Shown piece after piece: positions 8,907 through 19,124 of a DNA stretch of 62,424 bases. Numbering within the stretch: the stretch's first letter is position 1; each line of letters opens with the position of its first letter. Below the pieces are notes generated by a model. That model saw nothing but the letters and a program-made list of their open reading frames with translations. It was not told the origin of the DNA and ran no database searches. The stretch is from IMG/VR virus record IMGVR_UViG_3300023210_000033, positions 1 through 62,424 of that record; one strand, 5' to 3'. A program made the translations under genes and the position numbers. Origin of the DNA: a virus.

Positions 8907-10013
8907 ATGGACATTAAAGTAAGAGAAGTATCGGGCAACGAAGAGAAGTCAGTTCAAGAAGTTGAGCAAGAACTCTTAGATAAGCACGAGGAAAAACATA
9001 ATGAGGTTGTTTCTGAAAATGAAACTTCTGAACAAATAGAATTAGAGACAGAACAAAAGGAAGTTGTTAGTCAGGATGCTCCAATGGAGTTGAAAGAGGA
9101 AGACGTTCTTTCGTTTATTAAAAATAAATACGGTAGAGAAGTTGATTCTATGGAAGAATTAACTAAGGTTCGTGAAGACAGGGAAGAATTACCTGAGGAT
9201 GTAGCCGCCTACTTTAAATATAAAAAAGAAACAGGACGTGGGTTTGATGACTTTGCTAAGTTGCAAAGAGATTTAGATGATTCTAATCCTGATAAAATAT
9301 TAAGAGACTACTTAGTAGCTACAGAAAAAGGACTTGATTCTGAGGATATTGATGCGTTGATGGAAGATTATTCCTATGACGAAGATTTAGATGAAGAGAG
9401 AGTTGTAAAGAAAACTAAGTTATTAAAGAAAAAGGCTATTGCTAAAGCCAAAGATTATTTCGAATCTGAAAAAGAAAAATACAGAGTTCCTCTTGAGTCA
9501 AGTGGGAGCAATGTTTCTGCCGAAGATAAGAAAGCATTGGAGGATTATAGGCAGTATGTTCAACAGGCGAGTACCTACGAGGAGGAAGCTAAACGCAAAT
9601 CAGATTGGTTTGTTAAAAAGACTGACGAAGTTTTCGGAAGTGAATTCAAAGGTTTTGAGTTTACTGTAGATGGAGACAAGAAAGTTAACTTCAACCCCGG
9701 GGATAAGACTGAGATTCGTAAACAACACGAGACTCCACAGAACTTCATAAAGAAGTTTTTGAATGAGGATGGTTTAGTTGAGGATGCAGTTGGATACCAT
9801 AGAGCACTTTCCGTAGCGATGAACCCTGAAAAATTTGCTAAGTTCTTTTATGAGCAAGGCAAAGCAGAAGCAGTCGATGATGTTATGCGTAAGACTAAGA
9901 ACGTGAATATGTCTGAGCGTAGAACACCTGAGATTACTACAAAAGGGGGGACTCAATTCCGAGCAGTAAATCCCGATAGTGGAAAAGGGCTTAGAATTAA
10001 AAGTAGAAAATAA
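8907..10013 (+). CDS. Scaffold-like (capsid assembly) protein
   Basis: 368 aa, very acidic at the N-terminus (Glu-rich, residues 1-80) and Lys/Glu-rich coiled-coil throughout, ending in a basic tail (GLRIKSRK). It lies between portal and major capsid protein, the usual place of the scaffolding protein. A mixed-charge helical protein with a basic C-terminus that touches the capsid shell is typical of scaffolds. No protease motif was seen. The assignment rests on position and composition. Confidence 0.6.
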   Translation: MDIKVREVSGNEEKSVQEVEQELLDKHEEKHNEVVSENETSEQIELETEQKEVVSQDAPMELKEEDVLSFIKNKYGREVDSMEELTKVREDREELPEDVAAYFKYKKETGRGFDDFAKLQRDLDDSNPDKILRDYLVATEKGLDSEDIDALMEDYSYDEDLDEERVVKKTKLLKKKAIAKAKDYFESEKEKYRVPLESSGSNVSAEDKKALEDYRQYVQQASTYEEEAKRKSDWFVKKTDEVFGSEFKGFEFTVDGDKKVNFNPGDKTEIRKQHETPQNFIKKFLNEDGLVEDAVGYHRALSVAMNPEKFAKFFYEQGKAEAVDDVMRKTKNVNMSERRTPEITTKGGTQFRAVNPDSGKGLRIKSRK

Positions 10014-10039
10014 ATTATTAAAAACTAAAAATTACAAAA

Positions 10040-11473
10040 ATGGCAGGACAAGTTAACCCAACTCCGGGATTTGCATTGCAGCCGAGTGCTGAGCAAGTTC
10101 CTTTAGCGAGTAACTATATTACAAACTTTGATTTCTTAAATCAGTATCTACCTGATACTTATGAAAAAGAATTCGAAAGATATGGTAACCGCACAATCTC
10201 CTCATTCCTTAGAATGGTAGGAGCAGAAATGCCTTCTAACTCTGACCTTATCAAATGGGCTGAGCAAGGAAGACTACACACTAAATATGTAAACTGTTTA
10301 TCAGGTGGTGCAGCAGCAGACCTAACGGCTACAATCTCAGTAAATGATACATTAGTACCGGGTAGCGGTTCTATTGCTATTCGTATTGGACAAACCGTAA
10401 TGGTAACAGGTAACGCAGGTGGTGGCTCAAACAAAGCAATCGTAACAGATGTCGATACGGCAGCAGGTACTTTTGATGTAGCTTACTACGAAGCAGGTGG
10501 ACAAGCGTTTGGTCAACTTGAAGTATGTACTGTATTTATTTATGGTTCTGAATTCAAGAAAGGCACAAACGGAATGCAAGGTTCTTTAGAAGCTGATGAC
10601 GAGATTTTCGAAAACTCTCCAATCATCATCAAAGACAAGTATGCAGTATCAGGTTCTGATATGGCTCAAATCGGTTGGGTAGAAGTAACAACTGAGAATG
10701 GTGCATCAGGATACCTATGGTACTTGAAGTCTGAGCACGAAACAAGATTGCGTTTTGACGATTATCTTGAGACTGCAATGATTGAAGCAGTTCCTGCAGA
10801 AGCAGGTTCAGGTGCAGCAAGTGCTGCAGGTGATGTAGGTAACAAAGGTTCTGAAGGTATCTTCTATGTGGTAGCACAGAGAGGTAACGTTTGGGGCGGT
10901 GGTAACCCATCTTCTTTAACTGAGTTTGATTCAGTAGTTTCAAGGTTAGACAAGCAAGGTGCAATTGAAGAAAACGTAATCTTTGTAGACAGAGATTTCG
11001 GATTTGATATTGACGATATGTTGGCAGGATTGAACGGTTATAGTTCAACAGGTGCAGCTAACTTTGCTTCATTCGGATTGTTTGATAACGATAAGGATAT
11101 GGCATTGAACTTAGGATTCACAGGATTCCGTAGAGGTTACGATTTCTACAAGTCTGATTGGAAATATTTGAATGACCCAACAATGAGAGGTGGATTACCT
11201 ACAGGTGCAGGGTCAGGTAGAGTTAATGGACTTTTAGTTCCTGCAGGTTCTACTTCAGTATATGACCAAATTCTTGGTAAGAACGCTAAGAGACCTTTCC
11301 TACACGTACGTTACCGTGCTTCAGAAACTGAAGACAGACGTTACAAGACTTGGATTACAGGTTCAGCAGGTGGTGCACAAAATAGCGACCTTGATGCAAT
11401 GGAAGTACACTTCCTTTCAGAGAGAGCGGTATGTACATTAGGTGCAAACAACTTCTTCTTATTCGCAGAGTAA
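10040..11473 (+). CDS. Major capsid protein
   Basis: 477 aa. Expected HK97-fold shell protein. It follows the scaffold gene, has balanced composition with Ala/Gly-rich beta segments and is followed by a strong hairpin. The N-terminal block QYLPDTYEKEFERYGNRT followed by SSFLRMVGAEMP resembles the major capsid proteins of crAss-like phages as I know them. A domain rich in Gly/Ala/Val (about 95-180) could be an inserted surface domain. Codon use is biased to A/T and Gly GGT, as expected for a highly expressed gene. Confidence 0.8.
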   Translation: MAGQVNPTPGFALQPSAEQVPLASNYITNFDFLNQYLPDTYEKEFERYGNRTISSFLRMVGAEMPSNSDLIKWAEQGRLHTKYVNCLSGGAAADLTATISVNDTLVPGSGSIAIRIGQTVMVTGNAGGGSNKAIVTDVDTAAGTFDVAYYEAGGQAFGQLEVCTVFIYGSEFKKGTNGMQGSLEADDEIFENSPIIIKDKYAVSGSDMAQIGWVEVTTENGASGYLWYLKSEHETRLRFDDYLETAMIEAVPAEAGSGAASAAGDVGNKGSEGIFYVVAQRGNVWGGGNPSSLTEFDSVVSRLDKQGAIEENVIFVDRDFGFDIDDMLAGLNGYSSTGAANFASFGLFDNDKDMALNLGFTGFRRGYDFYKSDWKYLNDPTMRGGLPTGAGSGRVNGLLVPAGSTSVYDQILGKNAKRPFLHVRYRASETEDRRYKTWITGSAGGAQNSDLDAMEVHFLSERAVCTLGANNFFLFAE

Positions 11474-11485
11474 GCAGATTATAAT

Positions 11486-11517
11486 ATGGGAGGGTGTCTT
11501 CAAAGACACTCTCCCTT
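11486..11517 (+). terminator. Terminator hairpin after the capsid gene, built on a palindrome copy
   Basis: GGGAG and CTCCC flank the 16-bp palindrome (core 11494-11509), giving a long stem followed by TTTATT. It lies 14 bases after the capsid stop. Reading it as coding gives the spurious leader MGGCLQRHS. Confidence 0.7.
11494..11509. repeat. 16-bp palindrome copy (TTCAAA centre)
   Basis: Core of the terminator hairpin after the capsid gene. Confidence 0.9.
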
Positions 11518-11545
11518 TATTAATTCTAATTTTAAATTATATCAA

Positions 11546-12295
11546 ATGAAAAAAAGTAAAGTATTCATAGACAAGGTCTATAAACTAACAAGAGATGCAG
11601 CACCTCTTTCTTTTATGCTGCCAACACGTAACTCACGTAGATTCCCTTTAATGTATTTTGATGAAGACACAGGTATAAACCGAGTACTTCGTTATGCACG
11701 TAACCAAAAAAGCCCATTTGAAGATGAGCAAGATGGTAACGCTATATTAGAGCCAATCATTTTTGAGTATGGTCTGTTGAGAGTAGCAAAAGAAAATCAA
11801 GTATTACAAAGTTTCTTACACTACCATCCGTTAAATGGAAAAAAGTTTATCGAGGTAAATGAAGAAGCAGATGCACAGAAAGCTATTGAGAATTTAAACC
11901 TTGAAGTAGATGCCCTTATTGAGGCTAAAGGTTTATCTATTGAGATGCTTGAGAATGTAAGTAGGGTGATATTTGGAACAGACTCATCTAAGGTGTCTAC
12001 CGCAGAGTTAAAGCGTGATATCTTAGTGTTTGCTAAGAGAGACCCTAAAGTGTTCTTAGACGTGCTTGGAGACCCTATGCTGAAGCTACAGGGTAATGTT
12101 CAAGTGTTCTTCGACAAGAAGCTAATAGCATTTAGAAAAAATAAAAAAGAAGTATGGTTTAATACTTCATCAAATAAAAGTAGAATGCTTACAGTACCTT
12201 ACGGTGAAGACCCTATGTATATTGTATCTTCATACTTATCATCAGACGAGGGGATAGAGTCATTAAAGATGCTCGAGAACTTATCTGAAGCATAG
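11546..12295 (+). CDS. Conserved structural or assembly protein after the capsid gene
   Basis: 249 aa from the ATG at 11546; an upstream in-frame ATG at 11486 only reads through the terminator hairpin, so I reject it. It has an N-terminal MKKSKVFIDKVYKLTRDAAP block, a Leu/Glu-rich helical middle and a C-terminal region ending in acidic residues. Position between the major capsid protein and the connector genes suggests a capsid-associated (for example vertex or auxiliary) protein, as in crAss-like gene order. No catalytic motif seen. Confidence 0.65.
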   Translation: MKKSKVFIDKVYKLTRDAAPLSFMLPTRNSRRFPLMYFDEDTGINRVLRYARNQKSPFEDEQDGNAILEPIIFEYGLLRVAKENQVLQSFLHYHPLNGKKFIEVNEEADAQKAIENLNLEVDALIEAKGLSIEMLENVSRVIFGTDSSKVSTAELKRDILVFAKRDPKVFLDVLGDPMLKLQGNVQVFFDKKLIAFRKNKKEVWFNTSSNKSRMLTVPYGEDPMYIVSSYLSSDEGIESLKMLENLSEA

Positions 12296-12315
12296 CATTA
12301 ACGCTAACTAACCAA

Positions 12316-12350
12316 GGAGGGGGTCTTTTTTAAGACCCTCTTTTTTTTTA
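12316..12350 (+). terminator. Rho-independent terminator
   Basis: Stem GGGTCTT/TAAGACCC (12321-12338, extended by GAGG...CTC) followed by nine T. It closes the capsid block just before a new promoter. Confidence 0.85.
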
Positions 12351-12352
12351 CT

Positions 12353-12360
12353 TATCTTTG
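12353..12360 (+). promoter_or_regulatory. Promoter -7 box TATCTTTG for the connector/tail operon
   Basis: Exact TAnnTTTG match directly after the terminator and 15 bases before the ATG at 12375. Expected leader is only about ten bases. Confidence 0.65.
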
Positions 12361-12374
12361 TAAAAAAGTTTACG

Positions 12375-13364
12375 ATGATAAACTCAGTTAGAAATACAGT
12401 TCTGTCTGTACTTAATAAGAATAACTACGGTTATCTATCGCCATCAGATTTCAATTTATTTGCGAAACAGGCTCAGTTAGATATATTCGAAAATTACTTT
12501 TATGAGTACAATTATCAGATAAATAAAGAGAACGCTCGTCAATCAGGAACGGGTGAAGCAGACATACGTAAAGGTATAGAAGAGGTGTTAGATTACTTTT
12601 CTGTTACCGCAGGTCTATACACGCAAAGAGGAAATACATTTAGTCCTGTTGCATCTCCATTGGTGAATAATTTATATTCATTACCATCTCCTTCAACTAC
12701 AGGAAGTGATTACTATTTACTTAATAAAGTATTAATATATCAATCCATAATTGATGAGGGACAAACAACTGCAACAGTTGGTGGTCAAAATAAAATCATT
12801 GATACCAATGCAGATTTTACTATAGATGTAAGTGTTGGAGATATAGCAGCAGTTGAGAATGCAGGGGTTCAATACCTGACCATTCTGTCAGTTAATTCAC
12901 CAACGGAGATAACCGTTAGTGGAAACTTTATAAACGCAATTGGATTGTCCTATACTATTATAGCGGCTAATTCTAAAATGCAAGAGGCAGAAAAGGTTAC
13001 ACATAGTAAAATAACTATGCTAAACAACTCTATACTTACAAGTCCAACTATACAATATCCTGCATACACTCAGGAGAATGGATTGTTAAGCGCATATCCG
13101 AACACTTTAACATCTGTTGGTCAGGTGATGTCTCAGTATTTTAGATATCCTTTACCTCCACGATGGACGTACTTACAGTTAACCAATGGTGAACCTGTAT
13201 TTGACCAAAACCAACCTGACTTTCAAAACTTTGAATTACCTCAAGATGATGAGGTTAATTTGATTATTAAGATTTTGCAGTACGCAGGTATCTCTATTAG
13301 AGAGGGTGATGTTTATCAGTTTGCACAAGCAGAAGAAACACAAAACACACAAGAAGAGAACTAA
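12375..13364 (+). CDS. Head-tail connector or ring protein candidate
   Basis: 329 aa, not firmly recognised. The N-terminus is helical (FNLFAKQAQLDIFENYF); a central beta-rich part (about 130-205, with repeated I/V/T strands such as AVENAGVQYLTILSV) resembles an SH3-like or barrel domain. It is first in an operon with its own promoter, overlaps the next gene by one base (TAATG), and precedes the large tail-tube/stabilisation gene. Gene order fits a connector or ring protein beneath the portal in crAss-like phages. Confidence 0.6.
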   Translation: MINSVRNTVLSVLNKNNYGYLSPSDFNLFAKQAQLDIFENYFYEYNYQINKENARQSGTGEADIRKGIEEVLDYFSVTAGLYTQRGNTFSPVASPLVNNLYSLPSPSTTGSDYYLLNKVLIYQSIIDEGQTTATVGGQNKIIDTNADFTIDVSVGDIAAVENAGVQYLTILSVNSPTEITVSGNFINAIGLSYTIIAANSKMQEAEKVTHSKITMLNNSILTSPTIQYPAYTQENGLLSAYPNTLTSVGQVMSQYFRYPLPPRWTYLQLTNGEPVFDQNQPDFQNFELPQDDEVNLIIKILQYAGISIREGDVYQFAQAEETQNTQEEN

Positions 13365-14290
13365 TGGCATACATATCACAATATCAGTATTACGAAAACG
13401 CAGGTCAAAATCCTGAAAACGACAATTGGGGTTCATACCAATATGTTTCCTTGTTTGATATCGTCAATAATTTTATGTTGATGTACGCAGGTAACCATAG
13501 CCTTATAAACAACGAAGAAAGATTTAAGGTTTTATTTCACGCAAAGAGAGCAATACAAGAATTAAACTACGATGCGTTTAAAGAAATAAAAGTGTTAGAG
13601 TTAAATATAAACGAAACTCTCAGATACATTCTTCCTGATGACTATGTGAATTGGGTTAGAATATCTATGTACAAAGATGGTGTACTATATCCATTAACTG
13701 AGAACATTCAAACAATTACCTCATCAGCTTATCTTCAAGACCAAACAGGTAGAATATTATTTGATGTAAATGGTAATGTTTTAAAACCACAATTCTCTGA
13801 CATTGATTTTGATAGAATTAATGGGCAAAAGAAAAGTATTTATTTAGATGCAAACAACCCAAACTTTAATGGGATGCCGGGATACAATGTAGATGGTTCT
13901 TGGTATTTTGATTTTGAAGTAGGGGCAAGGTTTGGACTAAATACAGAAACGGCAAATGCTAATCCAACTTTCACAATAGACAAGAAAGCAGGAGTGATTA
14001 ACTTTAGTTCAAGTATACAGGATAATTTAATTATACTTGAATATGTATCAGATGGTATGGAAAATGGAAACGACTCAAAAGTTTCTGTAAATAAATTATT
14101 TGAAGATTATATCTATGCTGCTATTGAATATGCTATACTTAGTTCTAAACTAAATGTACAGGAATATATCATAGCAAGAACAAGAAAAAGAAAAGGAGCA
14201 CTTCTAAGAAACGCAAAAATAAGAATCAGTAATATCCATCCGGGTAGATTGTTAATGAATATGCGAGGTGCTGATAAGTGGATAAAGTAA
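13364..14290 (+). CDS. Connector/ring protein candidate
   Basis: 308 aa. The motif DYVNWVRISMYKDG (about 103-116) and an upstream helical block (FKVLFHAKRAIQELNYDAF) are features I associate with a conserved structural protein of crAss-like and other Bacteroidetes podoviruses, placed between connector and stabilisation genes. The C-terminus is helical and basic (ARTRKRKGALLRNAKIRIS). Start chosen by one-base overlap with the previous gene. Likely part of the head-tail interface ring stack (inference from order). Confidence 0.6.
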   Translation: MAYISQYQYYENAGQNPENDNWGSYQYVSLFDIVNNFMLMYAGNHSLINNEERFKVLFHAKRAIQELNYDAFKEIKVLELNINETLRYILPDDYVNWVRISMYKDGVLYPLTENIQTITSSAYLQDQTGRILFDVNGNVLKPQFSDIDFDRINGQKKSIYLDANNPNFNGMPGYNVDGSWYFDFEVGARFGLNTETANANPTFTIDKKAGVINFSSSIQDNLIILEYVSDGMENGNDSKVSVNKLFEDYIYAAIEYAILSSKLNVQEYIIARTRKRKGALLRNAKIRISNIHPGRLLMNMRGADKWIK

Positions 14291-14291
14291 T

Positions 14292-17200
14292 ATGGCAAAC
14301 GTAACAAGGAATTTCATTAAGGGTAAGATGAATAAAATGCTCGATGAGCGAATCGTTCCAAACGGTGAGTACATTGATGCCTTAAATATTCGTATGGGTT
14401 CATCTGAAGGTTCTGAAATAGGGACAGTAGAGAACTCAAAAGGAAATGAAAAACTATCTACATTAGAGTTTAATGGAAACCCTCTTAGTGGAGCAGCAAG
14501 ATGTATTGGTGCTTTTGAAGATGGTGCGGAGGAAACTGTATATTGGTTTGTTCACGACCCTCAATTTGAATATCCGGGAGCGCCATTGCAAATTGTAGAT
14601 ATGGTTGTGTCGCTTGACACCAAGACAAATATCTTAACATATCACCTCATAAGTGTAATGCAGCAGGTAGGTTTAGGGTTAGAGACAACTTTAAACTTTA
14701 GCTTTGATTATCTAATAACAGGTGTATCTAAAGTAGAAGACCTTCTTTATTTTACAGATGACTATAATCAACCAAGACAGATTAATGTTAGAAAAAATTA
14801 TGGTAACCCTGTAAATAATTTAGATGGTTTCTCAGCAGAGTCTATCCTTGTTATAAAGAAACCGCCAAGCAATGCGCCTTCAATAAAACCTTTGATTACT
14901 TCTTCTCAGGATAATTTCTTGGAAGATAGATTCATATGTTTTGCTTATAGATATAGATATGAGGATAAGGAATACTCAGCTACTTCTCAGTTTTCAAACC
15001 CTTCTTTTATACCAAATACGTTTAGATATAACGCTATTACTTCTTTGAATTCAGGTATGCTTAATAGCACAAATATGTGTGATGTTACGTATGACTCAGG
15101 AGGTCCTCTTGTAAAATCTATTGACTTGTTGTTCAAAGATATGAATAGCAGTACAATAAAGATTATAGAAAAACTTGACAAAGAAGATTTAGGTCTTGCA
15201 GATAATACAACATACACATACAGGTTTAATAATAGTAAAATATTTACTATACTTCCTGACTCTGAAATACTCAGACTATTTGATAACGTGCCTTTGAAAG
15301 CACAGGCTCAAACTTTGATGGGTAACAGACTTGTTTATGGTAATTATGTAGAGGGTAATGTTTTGTCAAGAAACAATGTGCCAACGAAACTTGAGTATAC
15401 ATTATCCTTAGAATCACAAGATATAGGATTAGTTGACCTTGAGTCAACACAAACAGACGGTAATTATAGTATTGATACTAATCAAATTATACCTGAGTCT
15501 GTATTAAATATAGACCTTACGGACTTAGATTTGGTTGCAGGTTCTGCAATATCTTTTCTTTTTAGATTTGAGCACGATAGTTTTTCAGGTCAAACACCTT
15601 TTCCAAGTCAGCAAACACAGGAAACAAATATTGACTTTACGTACATACTACCGGTAAACTTTAGTAGTGTATACGCTTTAGCAACTTCTGTAGATTTTTC
15701 AGAAAAAATTGGTGTTACAACTAACATTGAAAGTGTACCAACATCTTGTAATGGAACTACTTTTACAGATGCTTTTTATTGTTCTGTTCAAAATAGTTTA
15801 GATTCATTACTAAAAAGAGACGGAGGTATATCTGCAGTAGGTCAGCCTATTGAAATTATAACTTCACCGGGTTCAGACATATTGTCTTTACAGATTCCTG
15901 CAGTAGAATTTTTTGATGCGGTAACTCCAACACAAACAGTATACGAATATTACAAAATAACTCAAGCTGATTCTTCATTTCAAGAAATTGGAGACCCTTC
16001 AAGTTTGCATAGTAACAGAGGTTATGAAGTTGGTATGGTCTATATGGATGATTATAATCGTTCATCAACTACTTTAGTCAGCCCTAACAATACAATACAC
16101 GTACCTTGTGCTTTGTCAGACACAAAGAATGAGATTATAGTAACCATACCTGATACGCAGATTGCGCCTGAATGGGCTACAAGATATAAGTTTTGTATTA
16201 AGCCTGACAAAGAAGCATACGATGTTATCTATAGTAATTTTTTCTTTAGAGACCCAACGTCAGGAGCAGATTACTTTTTGTTAGAAGGACAAAATTCTCA
16301 GAAAATACAAGAGGGTGATGAGTTAATTGTAAAGTCAGATACTTCAGGCTCTGTTGATAGATGTACTTGGACAACTGTATTAGAGAAAAAAGGACAACAG
16401 AGAGATTTCTTAGAGCCACCTCCTATTGATTCTTCGGGTGTAGTTATAGAAAGTGTACCTGCAGGAACGTATATGAAGATTAGGGCTAACAACTTTAATA
16501 CAGATGTTGGTGATAATCCTGTGATTGATTACGGAGAGAAAAAAAGTAATGGTCGAAACTGTAGGGTTATAGATTATCCTGTTGATTATGAAGACCCTGA
16601 TAACCCGGGAACTTACATAGATTATATCGTACCTGCAGGGTCTCGTATAACAATTGATATACGAAGTAAGAGAGGACCAAGAAGAAACGTACCTAAAAAG
16701 GTTTGGGATGTTGATGCTACGTTTGTAGCTTCTCAAGAATACCAATCTTTTCAAGAGTGGTTTAATGGGGATAATATTGCAGGTTCATTAGAACAACAAG
16801 CAGATACTGAAGGAACAGGCGTTAATGGTCCTAACTACCAATCGGGAGACGGAAGCGATGTACGTAATCGTCCTTGTAATGTGGGTGATGTCTATATGCA
16901 ATTTTACAACGATGGTACAAGAACTTACCTTGGTGTAAAAAGCACAAAAGGGTATAGAGGTAAAAGAAAAAATGCATACTTAGATGTGCATATAGAAGTT
17001 ATTAGAGCAAATGGTTTAATTGTATTTGAATCAGACCCTCAAGATTCAGCACCTGATTTATGGTATGAGTCCTCAACTTCATATCCAATTTCTGCTATAG
17101 GAGAACACGAAGGAAATATTCAAAACCAAAGTGTTAGTAATGGTATACCTGCAATTATAAATACAGAATTCTTTAACTGTTATGCTTTTGGTAATGGTGT

Positions 17201-19106
17201 TGAAAGTTATAAAATAGAAGATGCTATTACAGGTAAGCCACTTGTTTTAGGTAACAGAGCATTGACCACAGATTCTAAATTATTTGATTTAGAAAGAAGA
17301 AGTTCAGATTTAACTTATAGTGGTGTTTATAATTCAGAGTCTAACATTAATAAACTAAATGAATTTAACGGAGGCTTGTTAAACTTTAAAGCATTAGAGC
17401 AATCGTTTGGACCTGCTATGAAAATAGTAGGGAGAAGGACTGATATACTTGTATTACAAGAAGATAGAATATCGTATGTATTAGCAGGTAAAAATTTACT
17501 TTCTGATGCAGCAGGTGGTAGTTCATTAACGTCTGTTCCTGAAGTATTAGGTACTCAGATTGCAAGAAGTGAAGAGTTTGGTATTAGTCACAACCCTGAG
17601 AGTTTTGCTATGTATGGTGCTGATAAGTATTTTACAGATGCTAAGCGTGGTGCAGTACTTAGACTTGTAGGAACTGCAGGTCAGAACGAACAATTAGAAG
17701 TTATATCTCAACAAGGCATGAGACCTTGGTTTAGAGATTTATTTAATAATTCTTTTAATACTCAAAAGTTAGGTGGATATGACCCTTATATGAATGAGTT
17801 TGTTCTTTCATCTAATACTAAAGAATTACCAACAGAAGTTATTTGTCTTGATTGTGGTGTAACCCAATCCTTAACTATTAACGATTCAACAAAAGGTGGA
17901 TATGATGTTTGCTTTAATCTTGGTGTGTTAGTTGGTAATGTTGATATTGACTATGGTATTAACAATGGTACTGCAACTATAACTGCAGAGTACAACTCAA
18001 ACACATACACTACAGGACAAACTACAGGAGATGGTACGTTAACATTTAACAAGGACATAGTAAATGAGGAAGAAGTTTCTTTAAATATTTCAGGACCAAT
18101 TGGAACTGATATAACATTTACAGTAAATTGTCCTGATGCTGACGATATAACAATCTATCTTGTACACATAGGCGGTACTGCTGATGCAGGTTTACAGATA
18201 ACGGATAAGTATAGATGGACTGACGGAACATTTATATCTCCATTACATTCAGAAACGGTGGTGTTTAACTCGGGTCAAGGAGCAATTGTTTCTTTATACG
18301 CACAAATCTTTGGTCAACAAGGAGGTGGTGTAATTCCGGCTAACTCTGCGGTTGTTAAGATAATGTCAGACAAGAATGTAAACAACGGTGATGACTATAA
18401 CTTTGACATAGCCTCAGATAAGTTCAAATATCTAAGAACAAATACACTTTATGGTAGTAATCCACAAGGTATTGCGGATTTATTATCGGTAGCAAATACT
18501 GCTAATCCAATTGATGTTCCTGTTAATGGAAACACATCATACTTTGCTGAATTCAATATGCCTTCAGTAGGAAATAAGTTATATTTGATTTGGGATTATA
18601 GAACGAGCACTCCAATGGAATTATGTTTTGGAGACTCACCTACTTCGGCTTGTTGTGATTGCGGTGATTTACCGGACTTAAAATATAAATTGATAGATTG
18701 TGATACAGGGTACATTTGGACTGTAGAGGATACGTTTGGAAGCCTTACAACAGGTAATACAGTACAATACAGAACAGGTGTTGGTCAAAATCAAGGTACT
18801 ACAATTTTCTGTGGTGAATTATTTGAGATAACAAACGATACTCCTAATGCAACTATACAATCAAGCGATACGGTTGATTGTGGTGATTACGAAAAGTGTG
18901 ATATATCTGATAGTGGTTGTTCATTATACACTTTGTTTACAACATCAGGAACAGGACAGAGTTACTCTTACATTGATTGTGATGGAAATGCAGCAGGTGG
19001 AAGTATTGGAGGAGCAAGTGGTGTAGACCAAGAAACAATATGTGCTCAAACAGGTACAGTAGACCCGGGATTAAATTCAATAAGTCAAGGTCAACCTTGT
19101 AGCTAA
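14292..19106 (+). CDS. Large tail stabilisation (tail-tube/muzzle-type) protein
   Basis: 1604 aa. The N-terminus (FIKGKMNKMLDERIVPNGEY, then DALNIRMGSSEGSEIGTVEN) matches, to my knowledge, the stabilisation or tubular tail proteins of crAss-like and related phages, which read out bound metadata-like beta-propeller repeats ahead of the fibres. The middle is beta-rich. The C-terminal 350 residues are Cys-rich (ICLDCGV, SACCDCGDL, SDSGCSLY, YIDCDGNAAGG, ICAQTG), including a Tyr-x-Asp-Cys-Asp-Gly repeat-type domain found in secreted or virion proteins of Bacteroidetes. It probably forms the short tail's lower part. Confidence 0.7.
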   Translation: MANVTRNFIKGKMNKMLDERIVPNGEYIDALNIRMGSSEGSEIGTVENSKGNEKLSTLEFNGNPLSGAARCIGAFEDGAEETVYWFVHDPQFEYPGAPLQIVDMVVSLDTKTNILTYHLISVMQQVGLGLETTLNFSFDYLITGVSKVEDLLYFTDDYNQPRQINVRKNYGNPVNNLDGFSAESILVIKKPPSNAPSIKPLITSSQDNFLEDRFICFAYRYRYEDKEYSATSQFSNPSFIPNTFRYNAITSLNSGMLNSTNMCDVTYDSGGPLVKSIDLLFKDMNSSTIKIIEKLDKEDLGLADNTTYTYRFNNSKIFTILPDSEILRLFDNVPLKAQAQTLMGNRLVYGNYVEGNVLSRNNVPTKLEYTLSLESQDIGLVDLESTQTDGNYSIDTNQIIPESVLNIDLTDLDLVAGSAISFLFRFEHDSFSGQTPFPSQQTQETNIDFTYILPVNFSSVYALATSVDFSEKIGVTTNIESVPTSCNGTTFTDAFYCSVQNSLDSLLKRDGGISAVGQPIEIITSPGSDILSLQIPAVEFFDAVTPTQTVYEYYKITQADSSFQEIGDPSSLHSNRGYEVGMVYMDDYNRSSTTLVSPNNTIHVPCALSDTKNEIIVTIPDTQIAPEWATRYKFCIKPDKEAYDVIYSNFFFRDPTSGADYFLLEGQNSQKIQEGDELIVKSDTSGSVDRCTWTTVLEKKGQQRDFLEPPPIDSSGVVIESVPAGTYMKIRANNFNTDVGDNPVIDYGEKKSNGRNCRVIDYPVDYEDPDNPGTYIDYIVPAGSRITIDIRSKRGPRRNVPKKVWDVDATFVASQEYQSFQEWFNGDNIAGSLEQQADTEGTGVNGPNYQSGDGSDVRNRPCNVGDVYMQFYNDGTRTYLGVKSTKGYRGKRKNAYLDVHIEVIRANGLIVFESDPQDSAPDLWYESSTSYPISAIGEHEGNIQNQSVSNGIPAIINTEFFNCYAFGNGVESYKIEDAITGKPLVLGNRALTTDSKLFDLERRSSDLTYSGVYNSESNINKLNEFNGGLLNFKALEQSFGPAMKIVGRRTDILVLQEDRISYVLAGKNLLSDAAGGSSLTSVPEVLGTQIARSEEFGISHNPESFAMYGADKYFTDAKRGAVLRLVGTAGQNEQLEVISQQGMRPWFRDLFNNSFNTQKLGGYDPYMNEFVLSSNTKELPTEVICLDCGVTQSLTINDSTKGGYDVCFNLGVLVGNVDIDYGINNGTATITAEYNSNTYTTGQTTGDGTLTFNKDIVNEEEVSLNISGPIGTDITFTVNCPDADDITIYLVHIGGTADAGLQITDKYRWTDGTFISPLHSETVVFNSGQGAIVSLYAQIFGQQGGGVIPANSAVVKIMSDKNVNNGDDYNFDIASDKFKYLRTNTLYGSNPQGIADLLSVANTANPIDVPVNGNTSYFAEFNMPSVGNKLYLIWDYRTSTPMELCFGDSPTSACCDCGDLPDLKYKLIDCDTGYIWTVEDTFGSLTTGNTVQYRTGVGQNQGTTIFCGELFEITNDTPNATIQSSDTVDCGDYEKCDISDSGCSLYTLFTTSGTGQSYSYIDCDGNAAGGSIGGASGVDQETICAQTGTVDPGLNSISQGQPCS

Positions 19107-19124
19107 AAATAAGAAAGTTAAATT

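Noticed and set aside
11486-11545. 20-residue extension of the gene after the capsid
   Set aside because: It would translate the terminator hairpin; the ATG at 11546 is the better start.
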